Shown piece after piece: positions 1 to 6,763 of a stretch of DNA of 9,342 nucleotides. Each line of letters starts with the position of its first letter. Position 1 is the first letter of the stretch. Below the pieces are notes generated by a model. The model had not been told where the DNA came from. It saw nothing but the letters and a program-made list of their open reading frames with translations, and ran no database searches. Location of the stretch: the NCBI GenBank assembly GCA_902773215.1, contig CACYDQ010000261.1, positions 1-9,342 of the forward strand. The letters are read 5' to 3'. Origin of the DNA: an uncultured Spirochaetaceae bacterium. Its GTDB lineage: Bacteria; Spirochaetota; Spirochaetia; Treponematales; Treponemataceae. The position numbers were made by a program, and so were the translations under genes.

Positions 1-193
1 AACTGGTTTTTCCGGCTTCAAACTTGCCGATATTTATATAGAGAAAAACTGTGACGGACAGCCTTTCCTCCGCGTGACGGGCGGGGCTAGGGAGAAGCTT
101 GAGTCCCTGTGCGGCAGGGACGCGGGCATTCATGTCTCCCTGAGCCATGAGAAAGAATATGCCGTAGCATTTGTAATTATAGAGAAGAGGTAA
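1..193 (+). CDS. acpS: Holo-[acyl-carrier-protein] synthase AcpS, C-terminal part (5' end outside window)
   Basis: This enzyme moves the 4'-phosphopantetheine arm of coenzyme A onto the serine of apo-acyl carrier protein, a step needed for fatty acid synthesis in the cytoplasm. Reading from base 2, the last 63 residues are present and end in TAA at 191-193. They begin with TGFSGFKLADIYIEK, which matches the family pattern of a TGF motif followed by a DIxI strand. A DxxGxP turn (DGQPFLRVTG) follows, then the closing SLSHEKEYAVAFVII segment, the SLSH-x-AxAxV signature at the end of the phosphopantetheinyl transferase fold. The magnesium-binding N-terminal half lies to the left of the window. 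The next gene begins 1 base after the stop, so the two are probably co-transcribed. The family call is strong; it rests on C-terminal motifs only. Confidence 0.85.
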   Translation, partial: TGFSGFKLADIYIEKNCDGQPFLRVTGGAREKLESLCGRDAGIHVSLSHEKEYAVAFVIIEKR

Positions 194-194
194 T

Positions 195-1103
195 ATGGCT
201 ACTAAGAAAGAGGAAGAGGGCGGGAAGAAGCCCGCCGTAACATACTGGAGGAAGGATCTCGCAGTCTGCCCGGTGTGCGGCAAAAAATTCGGGCAGGAAG
301 AAATGCACAAGGGAGGAGGCCGCATGATTGCGGGTCCGCTGACCGACGAGCTTCACAGGGTGTTCGAGCCGTCCAAGAAATTCGGACGCGTCTACCCTCT
401 CATCTATGATGTCGGCTGCTGCCCCAAGTGCAACACCGCCCTGTTCTGGAACGACTTCACCGACATAAAGGACAAAGCGACCTTTGAACGGCTTGAGGCG
501 GATACCCCTCAGCGGCAGAAGAAAGTCGAAACCATATTCCCGAATTTCAACGTCTCCACTGATAAAAAATTCATCGAGCGGAACCTCTACGACGGGGTTG
601 CCTACTACTACCTGGCCCTCCTTTCCTACGAGAAGGTAGACCTCGCCTACGGGCCGACCTTCAAGAGGGCCTTGATAAGCCTGCGTCTCGCCTGGCTCTG
701 CAAGGATTTGGAAAACGCCTGTCCCGGACATAACTTTGACTACATATCAGAAGTCTTCTACAGGAAGGCTCTCTTCTTCTACCAGCAGACCCTGATAAAC
801 GAGACCAGCCGGATAGAATCCATAGAGTCCATCCACTACTTCGGTCCCGACATGGACAAGAGCTATGGCTACGACGGTATTCTCTACCTTTGCGGACTGC
901 TTGAGTACAAGTACGGGCAGAGGGAGGACGAAAACCTCAGGCTTAAGAAACTCAGCGAGTTCAAGGGAGCGATAGCAAAGCTCTTCGGTCTGGGAAAGTC
1001 CTCCAAGGAGAAGCCGGGCCCCCTCCTTGAAGTCGCGAAGAACCTCTACGATGACATCGCCAAGGAGCTGTCGAGCAACAACATCTTCACGGAAGATGAA
1101 TAA
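195..1103 (+). CDS. DUF2225 family protein with N-terminal zinc-ribbon cysteines and helical C-terminal half
   Basis: This 302-residue soluble protein has no signal peptide or membrane segment. Two cysteine pairs near the N-terminus, CPVCG at residues 25-29 and CCPKCN at 75-80, fit a zinc-binding knuckle. The spacing and wording (CPVCGKKF, then YDVGCCPKC, then a DF motif) match DUF2225, a family without assigned function found in spirochetes and Firmicutes. Residues about 130-200 and 225-295 are predicted helical, with TPR-like pairs (AYYYLALLSYEK, ALISLRLAWLCKDLE, FYRKALFFYQQTL), as usual for this family. The ATG follows a GAAGAGG ribosome-binding site at 184-190 with 4 bases of spacing, and lies 1 base after acpS. 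The C-terminal codons overlap the truA start. I infer a cytoplasmic scaffold or metal-binding role, but the exact function is unknown. Confidence 0.85.
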   Translation: MATKKEEEGGKKPAVTYWRKDLAVCPVCGKKFGQEEMHKGGGRMIAGPLTDELHRVFEPSKKFGRVYPLIYDVGCCPKCNTALFWNDFTDIKDKATFERLEADTPQRQKKVETIFPNFNVSTDKKFIERNLYDGVAYYYLALLSYEKVDLAYGPTFKRALISLRLAWLCKDLENACPGHNFDYISEVFYRKALFFYQQTLINETSRIESIESIHYFGPDMDKSYGYDGILYLCGLLEYKYGQREDENLRLKKLSEFKGAIAKLFGLGKSSKEKPGPLLEVAKNLYDDIAKELSSNNIFTEDE

Positions 1104-1878
1104 CGTTCTTCTCTCCGTCTCCTATGACGGGACGGACTTCTCGGGCTGGCAGAGGCAGGACAAGTCCGACGGAGGAGCCCCGGTCCGTACCGTCCAAGGC
1201 GAGATAGAGGAAGCTATATCACGTATGCTCAAAGAGCCCGCGAAGCTCTACGGATCAGGCAGAACTGACAGCGGGGTTCACGCGCGGGCGCAGAAGGCAA
1301 ATTTTATCTCCCCCTACCCCTCTATCCCCCCTTCAGGCTACGTCCGCGCCCTGAACGGTTTCCTGCCGCAAGACATCCGTATACAGTCGGCAGAAATCGT
1401 CCCGGAAAGCTTCAACTCCCGCTTCAGCGCGACATCCCGCAGCTACCGCTATTTCATCAGGACGGGAACGACTCCTCCCTTCGCCAGCGAGACCCGGTAC
1501 GTCTGGTATTTGCCTCACGAGCTGCACCTGGACCGCCTGAACGAGATGGCATCATTCCTGCACGGCGAGACTGACTGCGCGACATTCTCCGCCGCAGGGG
1601 ACCAGAGCCTCTCGACCAGGCGTTACATAGACCGGGCGGCCTTCTTTCAGGAGGGCAGAGATACTATCGTGTTCGAGATAGAGGCCAATGCCTTCCTCTG
1701 GAAGATGATACGCTCTCTCGTCGGAACCTTCGTCCAGCTGGACATGAAGGGGGGCTCCCCCTCCGCATTCAGGGAGATACTGGAAAGCCGGGACAGGAGG
1801 CGGGCCTTGATGACCGCCCCTCCGACCGGCCTCTTTCTCTGGGACGTGAGATTCGACGGAATCAGGCGTCATATTTAG
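1096..1878 (+). CDS. truA: tRNA pseudouridine(38-40) synthase TruA
   Basis: TruA isomerises uridines 38, 39 and 40 of the tRNA anticodon stem-loop to pseudouridine. The 260-residue product has the family features in order: YDGTDFSGWQRQ at residues 10-21, GSGRTDSGVHA at 53-63 containing the catalytic aspartate D58, RSYRYFI in the middle, and the closing MIRSLVGTFVQLDMKG with a final PTGLFLWDV segment. Length is normal for the family. The start chosen is the ATG at 1096, because it puts YDG about 10 residues in as in other TruA proteins; an in-frame ATG at 1027 would add 23 residues unlike the family. The start overlaps the preceding gene by 8 bases through ATGAATAA, so translational coupling is likely. 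Only GGAAG directly against the ATG resembles a ribosome-binding site, which also suggests coupling. Confidence 0.95.
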   Translation: MNNVLLSVSYDGTDFSGWQRQDKSDGGAPVRTVQGEIEEAISRMLKEPAKLYGSGRTDSGVHARAQKANFISPYPSIPPSGYVRALNGFLPQDIRIQSAEIVPESFNSRFSATSRSYRYFIRTGTTPPFASETRYVWYLPHELHLDRLNEMASFLHGETDCATFSAAGDQSLSTRRYIDRAAFFQEGRDTIVFEIEANAFLWKMIRSLVGTFVQLDMKGGSPSAFREILESRDRRRALMTAPPTGLFLWDVRFDGIRRHI

Positions 1879-1884
1879 GGCACG

Positions 1885-1910
1885 GGTACATCCATCTAGC
1901 CGGTACATCC
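1885..1910. repeat. 9-base direct repeat in the truA/radC convergent gap
   Basis: GGTACATCC occurs at 1885-1893 and again at 1902-1910, 17 bases apart, inside the 32-base gap between the facing truA and radC stops. The repeat sits within a weak inverted pair, TTAGGG at 1875-1880 and CCCTAA at 1909-1914. GTAC at 1886-1889 can also pair with GTAC at 1903-1906. Neither side has a run of T, so this is at best a poor bidirectional terminator. It could be chance. Confidence 0.3.
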
Positions 1911-2585
1911 CTAATCTATCAGCCCATGCTCCATGAAGCTGAAGTATTCGTCCCTGGACAGTATGATGTGATCCAGAAAGCTTATACCCAGTAACTCCGC
2001 AGACTCCTTGAGCACCCGCGTGGCGTTCTGGTCCGCCCCGCTCGGCAGGCAGGGACCGAAAGGGTGATTGTGGCAGCAGATAACCGCCGAAGCATGTTCA
2101 GAAACGGGTTCCGACAGGACCTCCCGGGGATGAATTATCGCCTTCCCCGTCGTTCCCACAGAAACGACACGGATGCTCAGGATCTCATGAGCCCCGTTCA
2201 GGGAGACACAGACAAAATGCTCCCTCTTTTCCATGGCATAATGCTTCACGTAGGGGATAATTTCGCTCGGTTTGGTGATGACGGCATGCAAATAGCCGCT
2301 CATCCTTCTTCCCAGCTCAAGGGCAGCGGCGACGGCGAGCGCCTTGGAAGTTCCCATACCACTGATTTCTTCCAGCCTTCCCACGACATCACCAGGAGGA
2401 CACATCTTTATGATGTCCAGGGATCTGCGGGCCATTTCCTCGACGGGGACATCCCGGGTCCCCGCCCCAAGGATAAGCATCAGAAGTTCGCTGTCGCTCG
2501 GGAATGAAAGCCCGTTCTGCATCGCAAGTTCACGGATGCAGGGATTCTTCTTGTTGCCAAGGTATTCTTTTTCCTTTCTTTCCAT
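1911..2585 (-). CDS. radC: RadC family JAB/MPN-domain protein
   Basis: This 224-residue cytoplasmic protein has the two RadC parts. Residues about 15-95 form the helical UPF0758 N-terminal region, with a helix-hairpin-helix segment (ISGMGTSKALAVAAALELGRR split across 74-94). Residues about 100-222 form the MPN/JAB metalloprotease-like domain. The JAMM metal-binding pattern is visible: HNHP gives H172 and H174, followed after 7 residues by S182 and D185. Serine, normally found after HNHP, is replaced by phenylalanine (HNHPFG). Despite its name, RadC has no established DNA-repair role; the family is often linked to accessory DNA. The start chosen is the ATG at 2585. A TTG at 2619-2621 with AGAGG 8 bases upstream would add 12 residues unlike the family and remains possible. 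The gene converges on truA and diverges from phoH. Confidence 0.9.
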   Translation of the reverse strand: MERKEKEYLGNKKNPCIRELAMQNGLSFPSDSELLMLILGAGTRDVPVEEMARRSLDIIKMCPPGDVVGRLEEISGMGTSKALAVAAALELGRRMSGYLHAVITKPSEIIPYVKHYAMEKREHFVCVSLNGAHEILSIRVVSVGTTGKAIIHPREVLSEPVSEHASAVICCHNHPFGPCLPSGADQNATRVLKESAELLGISFLDHIILSRDEYFSFMEHGLID

Positions 2586-2657
2586 ACAAAGTATATCTGT
2601 CCGGGCTTGATAAAAACACAAATGTCATGCCTCTGAATAATGGGAAAAAATCAAATA

Positions 2658-2686
2658 TTGACGGATTGCCTTTACTATATTACAAT
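2658..2686 (+). promoter_or_regulatory. Sigma70-type promoter for the phoH-to-TPR operon
   Basis: A TTGACG -35 at 2658-2663 is followed after exactly 17 bases by a TACAAT -10 at 2681-2686, each matching the consensus at 5 of 6 positions. The surrounding DNA is much more AT-rich than the flanking genes. Expected transcription start is close to 2693, leaving a leader of only about 12 bases that contains the AAGGAA ribosome-binding site at 2695-2700. This promoter also argues for the phoH start at 2705 rather than in-frame starts further upstream. Confidence 0.75.
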
Positions 2687-2704
2687 AGCAATATAAGGAA
2701 GATA

Positions 2705-3685
2705 ATGTCGGCTTACACGATAGTGGTCCCGGACAGCAAGGCCCTGTGCCGCATCTGTGGGACTAATGACAGCAATCTTAAGCTCATTGAGGATTTTTTA
2801 GGCATCCCCATATTCGCCTGCGGCAACGAGCTGTCCGTCGAGGAGGAGGATGCTGATGCGGTTCGCCGCTTCCGCTTCGTCATAGACTCAATCCTCGACG
2901 AGATAGCCCAGGATCCGGGGGAGCTTTCCGACAGCGACCTCATCCAGTCCGTCCTCAAATCACAATGCCATGAGTCCGGCAGAATCAGCGCGGACGACCA
3001 TGCTTTCTTCGAGCAGAATTCCATATTAATACCTGGGGCAATCCGAAAGGTCTACCCCCGGACCCGCGGGCAGGCAACCCTCGTGTCCAAGATGCGGAAG
3101 AACGACATAGTGATTGCAGAAGGCCCCGCAGGCTCCGGCAAGACCTTTCTCTGCATCTGTGAGGCCCTCAGGCTGCTCCTGACCCGCAAAGTCAGCGGGA
3201 TAGTGCTGACCAGGCCCGTCGTGGAGGCCGGTGAAAGCCTGGGCTTCCTGCCCGGAGACCTTAGGGAAAAGCTCGACCCCTACACCCGCCCCCTCTACGA
3301 CGCGATGAATGCCGTCCTTCCCCGGGAAAGCGTCGCCCGCCTGCAGGAGAACGGTATGCTGGAGACAGCCCCCCTCGCCTACATGAGGGGACGGACCCTC
3401 TCCGCATCCGCGGTGATACTGGACGAGGCGCAGAACACAAGCCGGGAGCAGATGAAGATGTTCCTGACCCGCCTGGGCGAGGGCTCCAAGATGTTCATAA
3501 CCGGTGACCTGACCCAGATTGACTTGCCGCGCCGGGTCAAGTCAGGGCTCTCAGATGCGACGGAGCGGCTCTCCGGGATAGAAGGAATAGCAATATGCCA
3601 TCTGGACTCGGAGGATGTCGTGAGAAGCCCCCTGGTCAGAAAAATAATAAACGCCTACGAGAGAGAGAAGCATGAAGAATTCTGA
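2705..3685 (+). CDS. phoH: PhoH family P-loop ATPase (YbeZ-like)
   Basis: PhoH-like proteins are cytoplasmic ATPases; the E. coli homologue YbeZ associates with YbeY and is thought to act in RNA or ribosome metabolism. The 326-residue product has a short N-terminal region (NLKLIEDFLGIPIFACGN, about 24-41) corresponding to the RNA-binding-like part of the family. Then comes the complete PhoH ATPase domain from about residue 115: Walker A GPAGSGKT at 140-147, TRPVVEAGESLGFLPGD at 169-185, PLAYMRGRTL at 223-232, Walker B VILDEAQN at 237-244, and GDLTQIDLP at 267-275. DVVRSPLV near the end is also typical. The ATG at 2705 was chosen because AAGGA lies 5 bases upstream and a promoter lies just before it. 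Its 3' end overlaps the following gene by 14 bases. Confidence 0.95.
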   Translation: MSAYTIVVPDSKALCRICGTNDSNLKLIEDFLGIPIFACGNELSVEEEDADAVRRFRFVIDSILDEIAQDPGELSDSDLIQSVLKSQCHESGRISADDHAFFEQNSILIPGAIRKVYPRTRGQATLVSKMRKNDIVIAEGPAGSGKTFLCICEALRLLLTRKVSGIVLTRPVVEAGESLGFLPGDLREKLDPYTRPLYDAMNAVLPRESVARLQENGMLETAPLAYMRGRTLSASAVILDEAQNTSREQMKMFLTRLGEGSKMFITGDLTQIDLPRRVKSGLSDATERLSGIEGIAICHLDSEDVVRSPLVRKIINAYEREKHEEF

Positions 3686-5411
3686 GAAGAAAAGCGGAAT
3701 GGGCATCATCCCGCAGTCCACGGTAAAATACATAAAGAATAATACCGTCAAGCTGCTGGCTTTCCTAGTCAGCTTCCTGCTAGCGGTCGCCCTCCTCTTT
3801 GTCCGCATAAGCATGACGAATACGATTTACACCTATAATATAAATGACTACGAGGTGGGGCAGATCTCCGACATCACGGTGACGGCAATGAAGAGTCTGC
3901 CGGCGGACAGCGAGAACCCAGTCTCAGTGGAAAAGGGCGAAAAGGTCGTCAAAAAAGGCTTTCCGATAACCGAGGAAGGCTATGCAAAGCTCAAGAGGAT
4001 GTCTATCTCCCGCGCCTACATAGACTACCGGTCTTTTGCCAATTCCATCCTGTTCATGATGCTCCTGGGCGCACTCTATTTCTTCCTGTTCAGCCGTGTC
4101 TGCCTGGGCAAGAAGTGCAGCACGCAGGAAATCCTCACCGAAGATGCCTTCTTCATTGCGGTGATTGCCTGTACGGTGCTCGCATCGCGGACAACGCTCC
4201 TGTCCACCCCCTACTCCATGAACATCATATCCCCCATCGTGTTCTGCACCTTCCTGATGGCAATCCTCTTCGGCCAGATGGACGCAATAAGCTTTGCCCT
4301 CGTCTCGTCTTTCGGAGTCCTGTGTGCCTCCGGCTATCAGCTCACACCTTTCATATACAGCCTCTGCGTCAGCCTCGCCTCCTCGCGGATAGTCCGCAGA
4401 ATAGAACGGAGGATTGACCTCGTGTTCGCGGCGATGCTGCAAGGTATTCTCTCTCCCGTCTTTCTCTTCGCCATCATGATAATTTTCAACGGGCCGGTCA
4501 ATGGAAACCCGACCCGGGAGGGCTATATGGCGCTGGCAGGAGTCATGCTCAATGGCTTCATGTCAGGTATCCTCTGCCTGGGATTCCTGACACCCTTGGA
4601 ATACCTGCTCAACTCAGCGTCCGTCTTCCGCCTGATGGATCTCAGTGATACCAATGCAAGCATAATCAAACGGATGTCCGTCACGGCGAGCGGAACCTTC
4701 AACCATTCGATAATGGTCGCACAGCTCGCCGAAGCGGCCTGTGCCAAGATAGGCGCGAACGCGCTCCTTGCCAGGGTCGGCGGTTACTACCATGACATCG
4801 GGAAAATCGACAACCCCGAGTTCTTCACCGAGAACCAGAACAATAACGAGAACATCCACAACTCCATAAACCCCTCCCTGTCCGTTACGATAATAAAGAA
4901 CCATGTCCGGAAAGGCGTAGAGATGGCGAGAGACCTGCACCTGCCCGCCAAGGTCGTCGATATAATCTCAGAGCACCACGGAAACGGCGTACTCAAGTAC
5001 TTCTACAACACGGCCCTCAAGGAAGACCCCAATGCGAACCCCGGGGACTACTCCTACAACGGGAACCCGCCGACAACGAGGGAAAGCGGGGTCGTCATGC
5101 TCGCGGACACCGTTGAAGCCGCCTGCAAGAGCCTGGACAAGCCTTCCGCTTCCAGTATAGAGAAAAAAGTCCAGCAACTGGTCAGCGAAAAGATTGAAGA
5201 GGGGCAGATGAACAATTGCGACCTCACCTTCAAAGATATTAGTATAATAGAAGATACATTCACCCAGCTTCTCATAGGCTACTACCACTCCCGCGTGAAA
5301 TACCCCGACCAGAAGGAGGCTGAGCCCGCCAAAACCGAAGGGACAGACGCAGCGAAAGATGATGCCGCAAAGAGCGGGGAGGCAGAGAGCGAGGGCAAAG
5401 ATGGCAAATAG
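3672..5411 (+). CDS. 7TM-HD membrane phosphodiesterase, PgpH/YqfF family, with a compact extracytoplasmic domain
   Basis: Family members hydrolyse cyclic di-AMP (Listeria PgpH). The 579-residue protein starts with a membrane segment (about 27-47) and a short extracytoplasmic stretch (about 50-120). Roughly six further membrane segments follow at about 122-143, 157-175, 184-202, 205-232, 250-273 and 287-310. The cytoplasmic HD domain (about 335-545) carries the expected metal ligands: H345, the H374-D375 pair in YYHDIGK, H411, H435/H436 in EHHG, and D479 in LADT. All catalytic positions are present, so the enzyme should be active. Typical relatives are near 710 residues; the difference lies mostly in the extracytoplasmic domain. 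The last 35 residues are a low-complexity Ala/Glu/Lys tail. The gene overlaps phoH by 14 bases and ybeY by 11, implying coupled translation. The substrate is inferred from the family. Confidence 0.9.
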   Translation: MKNSEKKSGMGIIPQSTVKYIKNNTVKLLAFLVSFLLAVALLFVRISMTNTIYTYNINDYEVGQISDITVTAMKSLPADSENPVSVEKGEKVVKKGFPITEEGYAKLKRMSISRAYIDYRSFANSILFMMLLGALYFFLFSRVCLGKKCSTQEILTEDAFFIAVIACTVLASRTTLLSTPYSMNIISPIVFCTFLMAILFGQMDAISFALVSSFGVLCASGYQLTPFIYSLCVSLASSRIVRRIERRIDLVFAAMLQGILSPVFLFAIMIIFNGPVNGNPTREGYMALAGVMLNGFMSGILCLGFLTPLEYLLNSASVFRLMDLSDTNASIIKRMSVTASGTFNHSIMVAQLAEAACAKIGANALLARVGGYYHDIGKIDNPEFFTENQNNNENIHNSINPSLSVTIIKNHVRKGVEMARDLHLPAKVVDIISEHHGNGVLKYFYNTALKEDPNANPGDYSYNGNPPTTRESGVVMLADTVEAACKSLDKPSASSIEKKVQQLVSEKIEEGQMNNCDLTFKDISIIEDTFTQLLIGYYHSRVKYPDQKEAEPAKTEGTDAAKDDAAKSGEAESEGKDGK

Positions 5412-5883
5412 GGTTCTCGTAAGCGTCGAGGAGAGCATGGAAGAGCCCGGCTGGCTCGCCAAGGCAGAAAGTTTCCTTATCAAAGCTATGGAGCTGGCAG
5501 GCTATGACGGCGAGGAGCTGTCGGTGATGTTCTGTTCCGACACGCTCATCAGGCAGCTGAACCGGGATTATCGTAACATTGACGAGCCGACCGATGTTTT
5601 AAGTTTTGAAGACGGGACGGCATACACCGATGAGGACGGGCAGGAGTGGAAAGCGATGGGCGACATAGCCATAAGCCTTGAGACACTCCCTAAGAATGCC
5701 GCGTATTTCGAGGTCGGCGAGGATGAGGAGCTCAAGCGGCTGCTCGTACACGGCCTCCTGCACCTGAACGGGCTTGACCACGGGGATGAGCATGTCGAGA
5801 AAGGAAAGGAGCCGGTCTGCCCCATGCTCAGGAAGCAAGGGGAGCTGCTCACGGCTCTGAAAGAAGAGCAAATCATAGGCTGA
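5401..5883 (+). CDS. ybeY: Endoribonuclease / rRNA maturation factor YbeY
   Basis: YbeY is a zinc-dependent endoribonuclease involved in 16S rRNA 3'-end maturation and 70S ribosome quality control. The 160-residue product shows the family core: MGDIAIS at 86-92, and the zinc motif HGLLHLNGLDH with H117, H121 and H127. Upstream, NRDYRNIDEPTDVLSF (54-69) matches the conserved NxxYRxxDxPTDVLSF segment. Size is normal. The ATG at 5401 is chosen because it yields the usual short N-terminus; an in-frame ATG at 5359 would lie deep inside the preceding gene. It overlaps the 7TM-HD gene by 11 bases. Its place after phoH and before a CorC-type gene is the same functional grouping as E. coli ybeZ-ybeY-ybeX, which supports the call. 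Confidence 0.95.
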   Translation: MANRVLVSVEESMEEPGWLAKAESFLIKAMELAGYDGEELSVMFCSDTLIRQLNRDYRNIDEPTDVLSFEDGTAYTDEDGQEWKAMGDIAISLETLPKNAAYFEVGEDEELKRLLVHGLLHLNGLDHGDEHVEKGKEPVCPMLRKQGELLTALKEEQIIG

Positions 5884-5907
5884 AGGACATAAAAGGATAT
5901 AAGATCA

Positions 5908-6747
5908 ATGGGCTTATTCGGATTCATAAAGGATTCCAGGAAAGACGATGAAGGGCATTCTTCTACCGGGGCTTTGGCGGACGGGGGCTCTGTCAGCGCG
6001 GAGGATGCCGCACAGCAGAAACTCCTGACGGAAGAGAAGAAGGATATGATACGGGGGGTAGAGGACCTCTCCCAGACGACGGTCAAGGAGGTGATGATTC
6101 CCCGCATAGACGTGGACTTCCTCTCCGTCGGCACGGATGCGGAGGAGCTGCTCCAGAAAATAACCGAGAGCGGGCACTCCCGCTTCCCCGTCTACTCCAG
6201 CTCCATAGACAACGTGGTCGGCGTGCTCTACGTCAAGGACCTCATAGCGGCCATATCCCGCCACGAGGAGCTGAACCTGGAGAGGATAATCCGCAAGGCC
6301 TATTTCGTCCCGGAAAGCAAGCGAATAGACAGCCTGCTTCGGGAATTCAAGCGGCGGCACGTACACATAGCGATAGCGATAGACGAATACGGCGGCATCA
6401 GCGGCATTGTCTGCATGGAGGACATCATCGAGCAGATTGTCGGCGACATACAGGACGAATTCGACAACGAGCGGGAGGATATCCTGCCGCTCGGTGACAA
6501 CGTGTGGCTCTGCGACGCGCGGGTGGACCTGGACGACCTGAACGAAACCATAGCATCCGCCTTTCCCTCTGATGACTTCGACACGCTCGGGGGCTTCGTC
6601 TTTGACCTCTTCGGTAAGATTCCCGTCAAATTCGAGAAAGTCTCCTGGCACGACTGGGACTTCATCGTGCAGGAGATGGAGGGGCACAAAGTAGACGTCA
6701 TCAAGGTGGTATACCATAAAGTCCAGGAAAAAAATACCGATGAATAA
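5908..6747 (+). CDS. CBS-pair protein of the CorC/HlyC (TlyC) type
   Basis: This 279-residue soluble protein has no DUF21 membrane domain, so it resembles E. coli YbeX/CorC and the spirochete proteins annotated as hemolysin C (TlyC). After a variable N-terminus (1-50) it has the entry motif VKEVMIPRIDVDFL, CBS domain 1 (about 53-112, ending GVLYVKDL) and CBS domain 2 (about 119-178, ending with DEYGGISGIVCMEDIIEQIVG over 159-179). The C-terminal CorC_HlyC domain spans about 190-271, with DTLGGFVFDLFGKIP. CBS pairs bind adenine nucleotides, and family members are linked to magnesium and cobalt handling and, for YbeX, to ribosome metabolism. The hemolysin label in this family is historical and I would not rely on it. 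The gap from ybeY is 24 bases, with AAAAGGA at 5891-5897, 10 bases before the ATG. Confidence 0.92.
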   Translation: MGLFGFIKDSRKDDEGHSSTGALADGGSVSAEDAAQQKLLTEEKKDMIRGVEDLSQTTVKEVMIPRIDVDFLSVGTDAEELLQKITESGHSRFPVYSSSIDNVVGVLYVKDLIAAISRHEELNLERIIRKAYFVPESKRIDSLLREFKRRHVHIAIAIDEYGGISGIVCMEDIIEQIVGDIQDEFDNEREDILPLGDNVWLCDARVDLDDLNETIASAFPSDDFDTLGGFVFDLFGKIPVKFEKVSWHDWDFIVQEMEGHKVDVIKVVYHKVQEKNTDE

Positions 6748-6763
6748 AAAAAATGGGGGGAAC

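Noticed and set aside
2586..2621. Upstream TTG start of radC with AGAGG 8 bases before it
   Set aside because: The added 12 residues are unlike RadC N-termini; the ATG at 2585 gives a normal-length protein. Kept as an alternative only, since the ATG itself has no clear ribosome-binding site.
2504..2704. Longer PhoH N-terminus using upstream in-frame starts
   Set aside because: It would overlap radC on the other strand and lie upstream of the predicted promoter, and its residues do not match PhoH proteins.
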